Part shown: piece after piece, positions 8,188 to 15,143 of the stretch
How the letters are laid out: each line of letters starts with the position of its first letter
Numbering within the stretch: the stretch's first letter is position 1
Assembly (NCBI RefSeq): GCF_937926365.1
Contig: NZ_CALAOH010000196.1
Coordinates: forward strand, 1-23,625
Direction: 5' to 3'
Length of the DNA: 23,625 nucleotides
DNA from: an uncultured Azohydromonas sp.
GTDB lineage: Bacteria > Pseudomonadota > Gammaproteobacteria > Burkholderiales > Burkholderiaceae_C
Translations under genes and position numbers: made by a program
The notes under the pieces: generated by a model
What the model saw: the letters and a program-made list of their open reading frames with translations, nothing else
Databases searched by the model: none
What the model was told of the DNA's origin: nothing

Positions 8188-8266
8188 GAGGCAGGCCGAG
8201 CAGGCGCGCTTGCTGCGGAAAGAACCAGCGCGTCAGGTGGTCACGGCGGAAGCGGCAAAGCCGGCG

Positions 8267-8272
8267 ATTATA
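8267..8272 (-). promoter_or_regulatory. -10 box of murJ
   Basis: Perfect consensus TATAAT on the minus strand in the context CCTATAATCGCC, 79 bases before the murJ ATG. The -35 region is not well matched at 17 bases. Confidence 0.55.
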
Positions 8273-8301
8273 GGAAGACCACCCGCAGCGCTTGGCAGCA
8301 C

Positions 8302-8331
8302 TTTCGGGCGTCAATCCTGAAATGCTATACT
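8302..8331 (+). promoter_or_regulatory. Promoter of rpsT
   Basis: An extended -10, TGCTATACT (8323-8331), lies 35 bases before the rpsT ATG. TTTCGG (8302-8307) is a poor -35 candidate at 18-base spacing; the extended -10 would compensate. The strong -10 fits a highly expressed ribosomal protein gene. Confidence 0.6.
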
Positions 8332-8365
8332 CGTTGGCTTTCCACCCTGGACCCACTACACCAGC

Positions 8366-8683
8366 ATGGCCACCTCTTCCAAAGCCAAGAAGAAGACCGT
8401 CCGCATCGCGTCGGGCCGCAAGCGCGCGCGCCAGGACGTGAAGCTGAACGCCGCCAACACCGCGTTGCGTTCGAAGTTCCGCACCGCCGTCAAGAACGTG
8501 CAGAAGGCCGTTGCCGCCGGTGATGCCGCCAAGGCCGCCGATGTCTTCAAGGCCGCCCAGAGCGTCATCGACTCCGTCGCCGACAAGGGCATCTTCCACA
8601 AGAACAAGGCCGCCCGTCAGAAGAGCCGCCTGGCCGCCAAGGTCAAGGCTCTGTCGCTGGCTTCCACCGCTGCTGCTGCCTGA
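8366..8683 (+). CDS. rpsT: 30S ribosomal protein S20
   Basis: Primary 16S rRNA-binding protein of the small subunit. The ORF gives 105 residues, longer than the roughly 87 of E. coli because of an Ala-rich C-terminal extension. Family features are the basic N-terminus with SKAKKK and RKRARQ, the long first helix with LRSKFRTAVKNVQKA, and the C-terminal GIFHKNKAARQKSRLAAKVKAL signature in overlapping order. Single-gene unit with its own strong extended -10 promoter 35 bases upstream and its own terminator 23 bases after the stop. No Shine-Dalgarno sequence is visible, as for several genes here. Divergent from murJ. Confidence 0.97.
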   Translation: MATSSKAKKKTVRIASGRKRARQDVKLNAANTALRSKFRTAVKNVQKAVAAGDAAKAADVFKAAQSVIDSVADKGIFHKNKAARQKSRLAAKVKALSLASTAAAA

Positions 8684-8705
8684 CAGACGGTTCCCAGGGG
8701 GATAG

Positions 8706-8734
8706 AAAAAAGGCCCGCGTCGCGGGCCTTTTTT
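8706..8734. terminator. Bidirectional Rho-independent terminator between rpsT and the DUF3579 gene
   Basis: A 7-bp GC stem (8712-8718 with 8722-8728) with a 3-base loop is flanked by A6 (8706-8711) and T6 (8729-8734). It therefore has a T-run in both directions. It ends rpsT and can also end the convergent DUF3579 transcript. Confidence 0.9.
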
Positions 8735-8847
8735 CATGGTCGCGGCGCCTTGCCAAAGGCGCCCGCCGCAGCCCGGGCGCCCCGGGCCGCCATGCGGCAT
8801 GTGGGTTCAGCGCGCCGGAGTTGCGCGCTCCACCATCGTCACTGGGC

Positions 8848-9231
8848 TCACTTGACCTCGGCCGCCCGGTCCTTTGCCGGGGCCTGGGCTTCCTTGGCGC
8901 CCCCTTGCGGCGCGGCAGCCGGCGGCTTTTCCGGCAGCAGGCAGGCCTCGGCCACCTGCAGCTCGTTGTCGCGCGCGAAATTCATGACGAAATCCCACGC
9001 GCGCACGTCCACGTCCTTGAGCGCCTCGCTCACGATCACGCACTTGACGCCGTTGATGACGCGCGGCACGCACAGCGGCGAGTAGCCAATGTGCGCCCCC
9101 GGGCCGGAGCGGGCCCCACCGGGGCGGAACGAGGACATGGCACCCGCAAGACGCTCGGCCCAGTCGCTGGGCCTGAAGGTGCGACCTTGTAGGGTGATCC
9201 CCTGGATGAAGACTTCTCGGGGTTTGGTCAT
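8848..9231 (-). CDS. DUF3579 domain protein
   Basis: Small soluble protein of 127 residues with a DUF3579 (PF12112)-type sequence. The N-terminal VFIQGITLQGRTFRPSDWAERLAG element is followed by PRVINGVKCVIVSEALKDVD and a WDFVMNFARDNELQV segment, each in overlapping order. After about residue 98 the C-terminus is a low-complexity Ala/Pro/Lys/Glu tail (EKPPAAAPQG and onward). It has no signal peptide or membrane helix. It is divergent from argD by 250 bases, an arrangement I believe is common in Burkholderiales, but no function has been shown for the family. A possible -10 (CACAAT, 9297-9302) lies 66 bases upstream. The family call comes from sequence recall and was not checked by search. Confidence 0.82.
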   Translation of the reverse strand: MTKPREVFIQGITLQGRTFRPSDWAERLAGAMSSFRPGGARSGPGAHIGYSPLCVPRVINGVKCVIVSEALKDVDVRAWDFVMNFARDNELQVAEACLLPEKPPAAAPQGGAKEAQAPAKDRAAEVK

Positions 9232-9296
9232 GCGAACGGGAGAGAGTTCGGTGGGCGTGGGGCGCCGGCCTCGCGGCCGCGCAAAGCGGGGGCGAT

Positions 9297-9302
9297 ATTG
9301 TG
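9297..9302 (-). promoter_or_regulatory. Weak candidate -10 box for the DUF3579 gene
   Basis: CACAAT on the minus strand, followed by ATCGCC, 66 bases before the ATG. No -35 is recognised. This is mainly the only AT-richer spot in this leader. Confidence 0.2.
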
Positions 9303-9405
9303 CCTGCTTGCGGGTTTCCCCGAGCTGACGTCCCTAGCAGCTCACGGTCCTGCCCGCGCCGGTTGCGTGCGCTTTGCACTGAAGAAGGCCCCTCGCGCCG
9401 CGTCT

Positions 9406-9411
9406 TAGAAT
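9406..9411 (+). promoter_or_regulatory. Putative -10 box of argD-argF
   Basis: TAGAAT in the context CTTAGAATCCCCCGATT. Transcription would start around 9418-9421, exactly at the base of the hairpin that follows. No good -35 is visible. Confidence 0.4.
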
Positions 9412-9420
9412 CCCCCGATT

Positions 9421-9465
9421 GGCCGGCCCATGTCGTGCACTGACATGCCCGGCCACCGTTTTTTT
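9421..9465 (+). promoter_or_regulatory. Terminator-like hairpin with T7 in the argD leader (possible attenuator)
   Basis: An outer stem of 6 bp (9421-9426 with 9449-9454), a small internal loop, and an inner stem of 6 bp (CATGTC 9429-9434 with GACATG 9442-9447, loop 9435-9441) are followed after four bases by seven T residues (9459-9465). It lies between the likely transcription start and the argD ATG at 9482. It could end transcripts early or protect the 5' end of the message. Confidence 0.5.
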
Positions 9466-9481
9466 GCGGAGCCTGCCACCG

Positions 9482-10681
9482 ATGAATGCCCCTCTCCCGA
9501 CGCCCTTGATGAACACCTACGGCCGCCTGCCCATCGCGATGTCTCACGGCCAGGGCTGCAGGGTGTGGGACACCGACGGCAAGCAGTACCTCGACGGCCT
9601 GGGCGGCATCGCCGTCAACACGCTGGGCCACGCCCATCCCAAGCTGGTGCCGGCGCTGCAGGACCAGGTCGCCAAGCTCATCCACTGCTCCAACTACTAC
9701 CGCGTGCCGCTGCAGGAGCAACTCGGCGCCCGCCTGGCCGAGATCGCGGGCCTGACCAACGCCTTCTTCTGCAACTCCGGGCTCGAAGCCAACGAGGCGG
9801 CGATCAAGATCGCGCGCAAGTACGGCCATGACCGTGGCATTGAGAACCCCGAGATCATCGTCTACGAGAAGGCCTTCCACGGCCGCTCCATCGCCACGCT
9901 GTCGGCCACCGGCAACCCCAAGGTCCAGGTCGGCTTCGGCCCGCTGGTCGAAGGTTTCATTCGCATCCCGCTCAACGACCTGGCCGCCGTCGAGGACGTG
10001 GCGCGGTCCCGGCCCAACGTCGTGGCCGTGTTCCTGGAGACCATCCAGGGCGAAGGCGGCATCAACCCGGCACGCTGGGAGTACCTGCAGGGCCTGCGCA
10101 AGCTGTGCGACGAGCGCGACTGGCTGCTGATGCTCGACGAGGTGCAGTGCGGCATCGGCCGCACCGGCAAGTGGTTCGCGCACCAGTGGGCCGGCATCCA
10201 GCCCGACGTGATGCCGCTGGCCAAGGGCCTGGGCTCGGGCGTGCCCGTCGGCGCCGTGGTGTGCGGCCCGCGCGCCGCGGGCGTGTTCCAGCCCGGCAAC
10301 CACGGCACCACCTTCGGCGGCAACCCGCTGGCCATGCGCGCCGGCCTGGAGACGCTGCACATCATGGAAGAGGACGGCCTGCTGCAGAACGCCGCCGAGG
10401 TCGGCGCCCGCCTGCGCGCCGGCCTGGAGCGCGAGCTCGCCGGCCTGTCCGCCGTGGTGGAAATCCGCGGCCAGGGTCTGATGCTGGGCATCGAGCTCGA
10501 CCGCCCCTGCGGCGATCTGCTGGGCCGGGCCGCGCAGGCCGGGCTGCTGCTGAGCGTCACCGCCGACCGCGTCATCCGCCTGGTGCCGCCGCTGATCCTC
10601 ACGGCCGCCGAGGCCGACGAGATCGTTTCCATCCTGTGCCCGCTGGTCCGCCAGTTCGTTGCCGAAACCACCGCGCCATGA
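9482..10681 (+). CDS. argD: Acetylornithine aminotransferase (class III PLP aminotransferase)
   Basis: PLP enzyme of 399 residues that converts N-acetylglutamate semialdehyde to N2-acetylornithine in arginine synthesis; many homologues also act on succinyl-diaminopimelate. The motifs are CNSGLEANEAAIKIARKYG (about 97-115) for phosphate binding, the DEVQCGIGRTG loop with D219 and Q222 (219-229), and Schiff-base lysine K248 in PLAKGLGSGVP. ATG 9482 is chosen because MNAPLPTPLMNTYGRLP fits the family N-terminus, and the upstream in-frame codons lie within the hairpin leader. The stop overlaps the argF start (ATGA), and that neighbour makes the arginine role very likely. Binding sites of the ArgR type were not recognised. 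Confidence 0.93.
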   Translation: MNAPLPTPLMNTYGRLPIAMSHGQGCRVWDTDGKQYLDGLGGIAVNTLGHAHPKLVPALQDQVAKLIHCSNYYRVPLQEQLGARLAEIAGLTNAFFCNSGLEANEAAIKIARKYGHDRGIENPEIIVYEKAFHGRSIATLSATGNPKVQVGFGPLVEGFIRIPLNDLAAVEDVARSRPNVVAVFLETIQGEGGINPARWEYLQGLRKLCDERDWLLMLDEVQCGIGRTGKWFAHQWAGIQPDVMPLAKGLGSGVPVGAVVCGPRAAGVFQPGNHGTTFGGNPLAMRAGLETLHIMEEDGLLQNAAEVGARLRAGLERELAGLSAVVEIRGQGLMLGIELDRPCGDLLGRAAQAGLLLSVTADRVIRLVPPLILTAAEADEIVSILCPLVRQFVAETTAP

Positions 10682-11610
10682 AGCCCGGAATGAGCCTGAT
10701 GAAGCACTATCTGCAGTTCAAGGACTTGCGCGCCGAGGAGTACACGTACCTCCTGGAGCGCACCGCCATCATCAAGAAGCGGTTCAAGAACTACGAGAAG
10801 TACCAGCCGCTCGCGGACCGCACGCTGGCCATGATCTTCGAGAAGGCCAGTACCCGCACCCGCGTGAGCTTCGAGGCCGGTATGTACCAGATGGGCGGCT
10901 CGGTGGTGCACCTGACCACCGGCGACAGCCAGCTCGGCCGCGCCGAGCCCATCGAGGACAGCGCGCGCGTCATCAGCCGCATGGTGGACTTGGTGATGAT
11001 CCGCACCTTCGCCCAGTCCAAGCTCGAAGCCTTCGCCGCGCACTCGCGCGTACCCGTCATCAACGGGCTGACCAACGAGTACCACCCCTGCCAGATCCTG
11101 GCCGACATCTTCACCTTCATCGAGCACCGCGGCTCGATCGCCGGCAAGACGGTGGCCTGGGTGGGCGACGGCAACAACATGGCCAACACCTGGCTGCAGG
11201 CCGCCGAAGTCCTGGGCTTCACGGTGCACGTGAGCACGCCCAGCGGCTACGAGATCGACCCCGCCGTCGCGGGCGTCAAGGACAGCGGCTGCTACAAGGT
11301 CTTTGCCGATCCGCGTGAGGCCTGCCGCAACGCCGACCTGGTGACCACCGACGTGTGGACCAGCATGGGCTTCGAGGCCGAGAACGAGAAGCGCAAGCAG
11401 GCCTTCGCTGACTGGTGCGTGGACGCCGACATGATGGCCGTGGCCCAGCCCGATGCCCTCTTCATGCACTGCCTGCCCGCGCACCGCGGCGAGGAGGTTG
11501 CGGCCGAGGTCATCGACGGACCGCAATCGGTGGTCTGGGACGAGGCCGAGAACCGCATGCACGTGCAGAAGGCCCTGATGGAGTACCTGCTGCTGGGCCG
11601 CATCGGCTGA
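10678..11610 (+). CDS. argF: Ornithine carbamoyltransferase
   Basis: Cytosolic enzyme that makes citrulline from ornithine and carbamoyl phosphate. The carbamoyl phosphate motif STRTR is at residues 58-62, HPCQ at 136-139, the ornithine-side loop DVWTSMG at 225-231, and HCLPAHRGEEV at 264-274. I give the ATG that overlaps the argD stop as ATGA (310 residues). In-frame ATGs at 10690 and 10699 are also possible; the latter gives MKHYLQFKDL, the usual family N-terminus, with a GGA 9 bases upstream, so the true start may be seven codons later. Transcribed with argD. The anabolic role follows from the partner gene. I see neither argG nor the small DUF3460 gene that I recall often following it in relatives. 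Confidence 0.94.
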   Translation: MKPGMSLMKHYLQFKDLRAEEYTYLLERTAIIKKRFKNYEKYQPLADRTLAMIFEKASTRTRVSFEAGMYQMGGSVVHLTTGDSQLGRAEPIEDSARVISRMVDLVMIRTFAQSKLEAFAAHSRVPVINGLTNEYHPCQILADIFTFIEHRGSIAGKTVAWVGDGNNMANTWLQAAEVLGFTVHVSTPSGYEIDPAVAGVKDSGCYKVFADPREACRNADLVTTDVWTSMGFEAENEKRKQAFADWCVDADMMAVAQPDALFMHCLPAHRGEEVAAEVIDGPQSVVWDEAENRMHVQKALMEYLLLGRIG

Positions 11611-11711
11611 CGCCCTGCCGGCGCGGCGCAACCAGCGCGCGCCGCGTCTCCTGGCAGCGTCGGGTAAGCCTGGGCGTGCAGCATGCGCAGCCCTGTTCCT
11701 GGTTCGAGCCG

Positions 11712-12455
11712 ATGAAACTTGCCCTGATCACCGACCTGCACGCCAACCGCCAGGCGCTGGAGGAAGTGCTGGCCCATGCCCGCGCCCACGGCGCCGAGCA
11801 GTTCGCCTTCCTGGGCGACTTCGTGGGCTACGGGGCCGACCCGGGTTGGGTGGTGGACCAGGTGCGCGCGCTGGTGGACCAGGGTGCCGTGGCCATCACC
11901 GGCAACCACGACGCGGCCACCGTGCGCGGCGCGCAGCCCACCATGCGCCCTACGGCGCGCCTGGCGGTGGAGTGGACGCGCACGCAACTCGACGACGCGC
12001 AGCTCGCCTTCCTGGCCGCACTGCCGCTCGCACAGCGCCGCGGCACCACGCTGTTCGTGCACGCCAACGCGCACGAGCCCGCCGAGTGGGAGTACGTGCA
12101 AAGCCGCGCCGAGGCCGTACGCAGCCTGCAGGCCACCGACGCGCGCCACGTCTTCTGTGGCCACATGCACCAGCCCATGCTCTACCACCTCTCGGGCACC
12201 GGCAAGGCAGGCGACTTCACGCCCGTGCCAGGCGTGCCCATCCCGGTGCCGCCGCACCGGCAGTGGCTGGCCATCCCCGGCGCCTGTGGCCAGCCGCGCG
12301 ACGGCAACCCCGCGGCGGCCTACGCGCTCTTCGACGAAGACGCCATGACGCTGTGCTTCCACCGCGTGCCCTACGACCACGAGACGGCGGCCGCGCGCAT
12401 CCTCGCCGCCGGGCTGCCGCCGGAGTTCGCGCAGCGGCTGCACGATGGGCGCTGA
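11712..12455 (+). CDS. Calcineurin-like metallophosphoesterase
   Basis: Soluble protein of 247 residues with a complete two-metal phosphoesterase site: TDLHAN (D8, H10), GDFVGYG (D36), GNHD (64-67), a VHANAHEP His near 117 and GHMH (150-153). The size and motif spacing resemble the YfcE/MJ0936-like and ApaH-related small phosphoesterases. The true substrate could be a phosphoprotein, a cyclic nucleotide or a dinucleotide, and cannot be read from sequence. Its last 11 bases overlap the start of the kinase-USP gene in another frame, so the two are translated together; a kinase/phosphatase pairing is an attractive inference. It begins 101 bases after argF, a stretch holding only weak GC hairpins without a T-run. 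Confidence 0.88.
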   Translation: MKLALITDLHANRQALEEVLAHARAHGAEQFAFLGDFVGYGADPGWVVDQVRALVDQGAVAITGNHDAATVRGAQPTMRPTARLAVEWTRTQLDDAQLAFLAALPLAQRRGTTLFVHANAHEPAEWEYVQSRAEAVRSLQATDARHVFCGHMHQPMLYHLSGTGKAGDFTPVPGVPIPVPPHRQWLAIPGACGQPRDGNPAAAYALFDEDAMTLCFHRVPYDHETAAARILAAGLPPEFAQRLHDGR

Positions 12456-13896
12456 GGAAGGCCCTTCCCTCACCGACGACGACGCGCACGCGCCGCTGCG
12501 TCCGGGCCGCGTCATCGACGGCTTCACGCTGCAGGAGCACCTGCACCAGGGCGGCATGGCCCACCTGTGGCGGGTGACACACCCCGCGCACCAGCTGCCG
12601 CTGATCATGAAGGTGCCGCGCATCAAGGGCGGCGAGGACCCGGCCACCATCGTCGGCTTCGAGGTCGAGATGATGATCATGCCCATGCTCGCGGGCGTGC
12701 ACGTGCCGCGCTTCATCGCCAAGGGCGACTTCGCGCGCCAGCCCTACATCGTCATGGAGCTGATCCCCGGCCACTCGTTGCGCCCGCGACTGGACGAGGC
12801 GCCGCTGCCGCTGGCCGAGGTGGTGGACATCGGCATCCGCGTGGCCACCGCGCTGCACGACCTGCACCGCCAGCACGTGGTGCACCTGGACGTCAAGCCC
12901 AGCAACATCCTCTTCCGCGCCGATGGCAGCGCGGTACTGGTGGACTACGGGCTCTCGCGCCACGACCACCTGCCCGACCTGCTCGACGAGGAGTTCACGC
13001 TGCCTATCGGCACCGGGCCCTACATGTCGCCCGAGCAGGTGCAGTTCGTGCGCAACGACCCGCGCAGCGACCTCTTCGCGCTGGGCGTGATGCTCTACCT
13101 CCTCGCCACCGGCGAGCGCCCTTTCGGCCAGCCCACCAGCGTCGCGGGCCTGCGCCGGCGGCTCTACACCGAGCCGGTGCCGCCGCGCGCGCTGCGCGCG
13201 GAGCTGCTGCCGTGGCTGCAGGAGGTGATCCTGCGCTGCCTGGAAGTGGAGCCGGAGCAGCGCTGGCCCAGCGCGGCGCAGCTGGCGCTGGCGCTGCAGG
13301 AGCCCGACCAGATCGAGCTCACCGAGCGCGCGCACAAGGCCACCCCGGCCGGGCGCTGGCGCACGCTGCGGCGCTGGCTGGCCTCGGTGGGCAGCGAGCC
13401 GCGCGCCGGCGTGAGCGCGGGCGAGCAGGTCACGCGCAACCCCATCGTGATGGCCGCGGTGGACGTGGACAACGCCTCCGAGGCGCTGCTGGAGCAGCTG
13501 CGCGAGACGGTGCGGCGCATCCTCTCCACCGAGCCCGGCGCGCGGCTGGCCTGCGTGAGCGTGATGCGCACCGCGCGCATCGGCATGGACGAGCTGGTCG
13601 ATGAGCAGGGCCGCAGCCACCACGTGCGCCAGCTCGTGGGCCTCAAGCACTGGGCGCGCCCGATCTCGCAGGCGCTGGACCTGGGGCACGGCCGGCTGAC
13701 CTTCCACGTGCTGGAGGCGCCGGACCCGGCCGCGGCCATCATCGACTTCGCGCAGCGCACGCAGGTGGACCACATCGTCATGGGCGCGCGCGCCAACTCC
13801 GCGCTGCGCCGCTACCTGGGCAGCATCTCGTCCCAGGTGGTGGCGCAGAGCGAGTGCACCGTCACCGTGGTGCGGGCGCCCTCGCCGCAGTCGTGA
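12445..13896 (+). CDS. Hanks-type Ser/Thr protein kinase fused to a universal stress protein domain
   Basis: Two-domain cytosolic protein of 483 residues. Residues about 25-290 are a kinase: a degenerate glycine loop HQGGMAHLWRV (34-44), ATP lysine K56, catalytic loop HLDVKPSN (D149, K151, N154), DYG in place of DFG (D167), activation segment IGTGPYMSPEQ (188-198) and helix-F Asp D209. HLD in place of HRD marks a non-RD kinase, which usually needs no activation-loop phosphorylation. Residues about 331-477 are UspA-like: MAAVD with D340, and a GARA...GS nucleotide motif (447-460) that departs from G-2x-G-9x-G(S/T) by G450 to A and one residue fewer, so ATP binding is doubtful. There is no membrane helix or PASTA repeat. 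It overlaps the metallophosphoesterase gene by 11 bases. Confidence 0.9.
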   Translation: MGAEEGPSLTDDDAHAPLRPGRVIDGFTLQEHLHQGGMAHLWRVTHPAHQLPLIMKVPRIKGGEDPATIVGFEVEMMIMPMLAGVHVPRFIAKGDFARQPYIVMELIPGHSLRPRLDEAPLPLAEVVDIGIRVATALHDLHRQHVVHLDVKPSNILFRADGSAVLVDYGLSRHDHLPDLLDEEFTLPIGTGPYMSPEQVQFVRNDPRSDLFALGVMLYLLATGERPFGQPTSVAGLRRRLYTEPVPPRALRAELLPWLQEVILRCLEVEPEQRWPSAAQLALALQEPDQIELTERAHKATPAGRWRTLRRWLASVGSEPRAGVSAGEQVTRNPIVMAAVDVDNASEALLEQLRETVRRILSTEPGARLACVSVMRTARIGMDELVDEQGRSHHVRQLVGLKHWARPISQALDLGHGRLTFHVLEAPDPAAAIIDFAQRTQVDHIVMGARANSALRRYLGSISSQVVAQSECTVTVVRAPSPQS

Positions 13897-13933
13897 CGCG
13901 CTGCACGCGAGCCCGGCCCGCGGCTGCGGCACC

Positions 13934-14311
13934 ATGCGCGCCATGAGCAGTTCCACGCCCACGCCCACGCCCGACCCCAACGCCAATGCCTGCACCGCGT
14001 GCGGCGCCTGCTGCGCGAGCTTTCGCGTCGATTTCGCGCGCGACGAGCTGCTCAGCGACGGCGGCCATGTACCCGACGGGCTGACGGTGGAGGTCAACGA
14101 CGGCACCTGCCGCATGCGCGGCACCGACCATGCGCAGCCGCGCTGCGCGGCGCTGTACGGCAAGGTCGGCGAGAAGGTTCGTTGCGGCATCCACGAGTGG
14201 CGCCCCTCGCCCTGCCGCGAGTTCGGCATGCTTGCCCCGCTGGGCCTGCCCGACGACGCCTGCTCCCGCGCGCGGCTGCGCCACGGGTTGCCGCCGCTTG
14301 GGACGGCCTAA
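13934..14311 (+). CDS. YkgJ-family cysteine cluster protein
   Basis: Small soluble protein of 125 residues of the YkgJ/CxxCxxCC (PF03692) type, thought to bind zinc or an iron-sulfur cluster. It has a CTACGACC cluster (C20, C23, C26, C27) and further cysteines in GTCRMRG, PRCAALYG, VRCGIHEWRPSPCREF and DDACSRAR. The segment from CGIHEWRP to PCREF is the usual second signature. The ATG at 13943 (MSSSTP) is an equally good start; neither has a ribosome binding site. It lies 37 bases after the kinase-USP gene, so it may be read from the same transcript. No function is established; it could act in metal handling. Confidence 0.82.
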   Translation: MRAMSSSTPTPTPDPNANACTACGACCASFRVDFARDELLSDGGHVPDGLTVEVNDGTCRMRGTDHAQPRCAALYGKVGEKVRCGIHEWRPSPCREFGMLAPLGLPDDACSRARLRHGLPPLGTA

Positions 14312-14335
14312 AGCCGGGACGCCGAGGCACGCGGC

Positions 14336-14341
14336 TACAAT
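14336..14341 (+). promoter_or_regulatory. Putative -10 box for the riboswitch/Mn exporter transcript
   Basis: TACAAT in the context GGCTACAATCCCGCC, ending 10 bases before the aptamer begins. A matching -35 is not evident. Confidence 0.45.
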
Positions 14342-14348
14342 CCCGCCC

Positions 14349-14460
14349 GTCATTGGGGAGTAGCCGCCCTCCGAAAGCGAGAGGGACCTGCGTCAACAGA
14401 CTTGCCTGCCTTGAGTGGGCATGGCGCCGGTGGTTCGTTTCAGCTTGGCGAGACCTTTGA
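14349..14460 (+). ncRNA. yybP-ykoY manganese riboswitch aptamer
   Basis: The leader of the GDT1-family gene shows the conserved sequence blocks of the yybP-ykoY class: GGGGAGTAGCC (14355-14365), the CCGAAAG loop region (14371-14377), GCGTCAACA (14390-14398) and GAGACCTTTGA (14450-14460). The first and last blocks provide the Mn2+-binding loops and close the P1 region. These RNAs sense Mn2+ and switch on export genes, and both UPF0016/GDT1 and MntP exporters are known targets, which matches the gene downstream. The closing helix has mismatches by eye, so the ends are approximate. Confidence 0.9.
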
Positions 14461-14501
14461 CCGCCGCACTTCCGGACATGGCCGGGGAGGTGCGCGGTCA
14501 A
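14457..14501 (+). promoter_or_regulatory. Expression-platform hairpin of the Mn riboswitch
   Basis: A long stem pairs TTGACCGC (14457-14464) with GCGGTCAA (14494-14501) and, after a bulged C, GCACTTCC (14466-14473) with GGAGGTGC (14486-14493). Its 5' arm reuses the last bases of the aptamer (TTTGA), so the hairpin and a closed aptamer compete. No T-run follows, and the GGAG ribosome site (14521-14524) lies outside, so the mode could be Rho-dependent or act through further pairing with CCGGCC at 14515-14520. Confidence 0.6.
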
Positions 14502-14532
14502 CGGTATGTGCTTGCCGGCCGGAGAACCTGTT

Positions 14533-15102
14533 TTGGAAGCTTTCCTCATTTCCACCGGCATCGTTTCCCTGGCCGAGATGGGCGACAAGACGCAGCTGTT
14601 GTCGCTGCTGCTGGCCGCGCGCTTCAAGCGCCCCCTGCCCATCATCCTGGGCATCTTCGTGGCCACGATCTTCAACCACGCCGGCGCGGGCGCCCTGGGC
14701 GCTTGGCTCACCGCGTGGCTGGGCCCGGACGTGATGCGCTGGATCCTGGGCCTGGGCTTCCTGGCCATGGCCGGCTGGATGCTCATTCCCGACAAGCTCG
14801 ACGAGGACGAGAACCCGCGCGGGCACTTCGGCGTCTTCGGCACCACGCTGGTGGCCTTCTTTCTGGCCGAGATGGGCGACAAGACGCAGATCGCCACGGT
14901 GGCGCTGGCGGCGCAGTTCGACGCCTTCGCCTGGGTCGTGGTCGGCACCACACTGGGCATGATGATCGCCAACGTGCCGGCCGTGCTGCTGGGCGAGCGC
15001 GCCACGCGCAAGCTGCCCATCGCGGCCATCCACCGCGTCGCCGCGACCATCTTTGCGCTGCTGGGCCTGGCGGTGCTGCTGCGGCTGGACGCGATGCTCT
15101 GA
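14533..15102 (+). CDS. TMEM165/GDT1 (UPF0016) family manganese exporter
   Basis: Inner-membrane protein of 189 residues that probably exports Mn2+. Both family repeats are present: EMGDKT at residues 15-20 and again at 113-118, each in a hydrophobic helix, with about six transmembrane helices in all. A TTG start at 14533 is chosen over ATG 14506. It gives the canonical MEAFLISTGIVSLAEMGDK N-terminus and has a GGAG Shine-Dalgarno 8 bases upstream, whereas the ATG has none and would add nine unrelated residues. The yybP-ykoY riboswitch upstream supports manganese as substrate and Mn-induced expression. Calcium/proton exchange is known for eukaryotic relatives and cannot be excluded. Confidence 0.92.
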   Translation: MEAFLISTGIVSLAEMGDKTQLLSLLLAARFKRPLPIILGIFVATIFNHAGAGALGAWLTAWLGPDVMRWILGLGFLAMAGWMLIPDKLDEDENPRGHFGVFGTTLVAFFLAEMGDKTQIATVALAAQFDAFAWVVVGTTLGMMIANVPAVLLGERATRKLPIAAIHRVAATIFALLGLAVLLRLDAML

Positions 15103-15111
15103 CCCGGCCCG

Positions 15112-15129
15112 GCCCTGCCCCGGCAGGGC
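15112..15129 (+). terminator. GC hairpin after the Mn exporter gene, without a T-run
   Basis: A perfect 7-bp stem, GCCCTGC with GCAGGGC and loop CCCG, lies 9 bases after the stop codon. No T-run follows, so it is at best a weak or Rho-assisted terminator. It abuts the 12-bp palindrome GGCACGCGTGCC (15127-15138). Confidence 0.3.
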
Positions 15130-15143
15130 ACGCGTGCCGTGTT

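Noticed and set aside
12217..14229. A 670-codon minus-strand frame opposite the kinase-USP and YkgJ genes
   Set aside because: Arg/His/Ala-rich antisense product; the plus strand shows complete kinase and cysteine-cluster motifs.
14506..14532. ATG 14506 as the start of the manganese exporter
   Set aside because: It has no ribosome site and would add nine residues before the canonical N-terminus. TTG 14533 has a GGAG 8 bases upstream.
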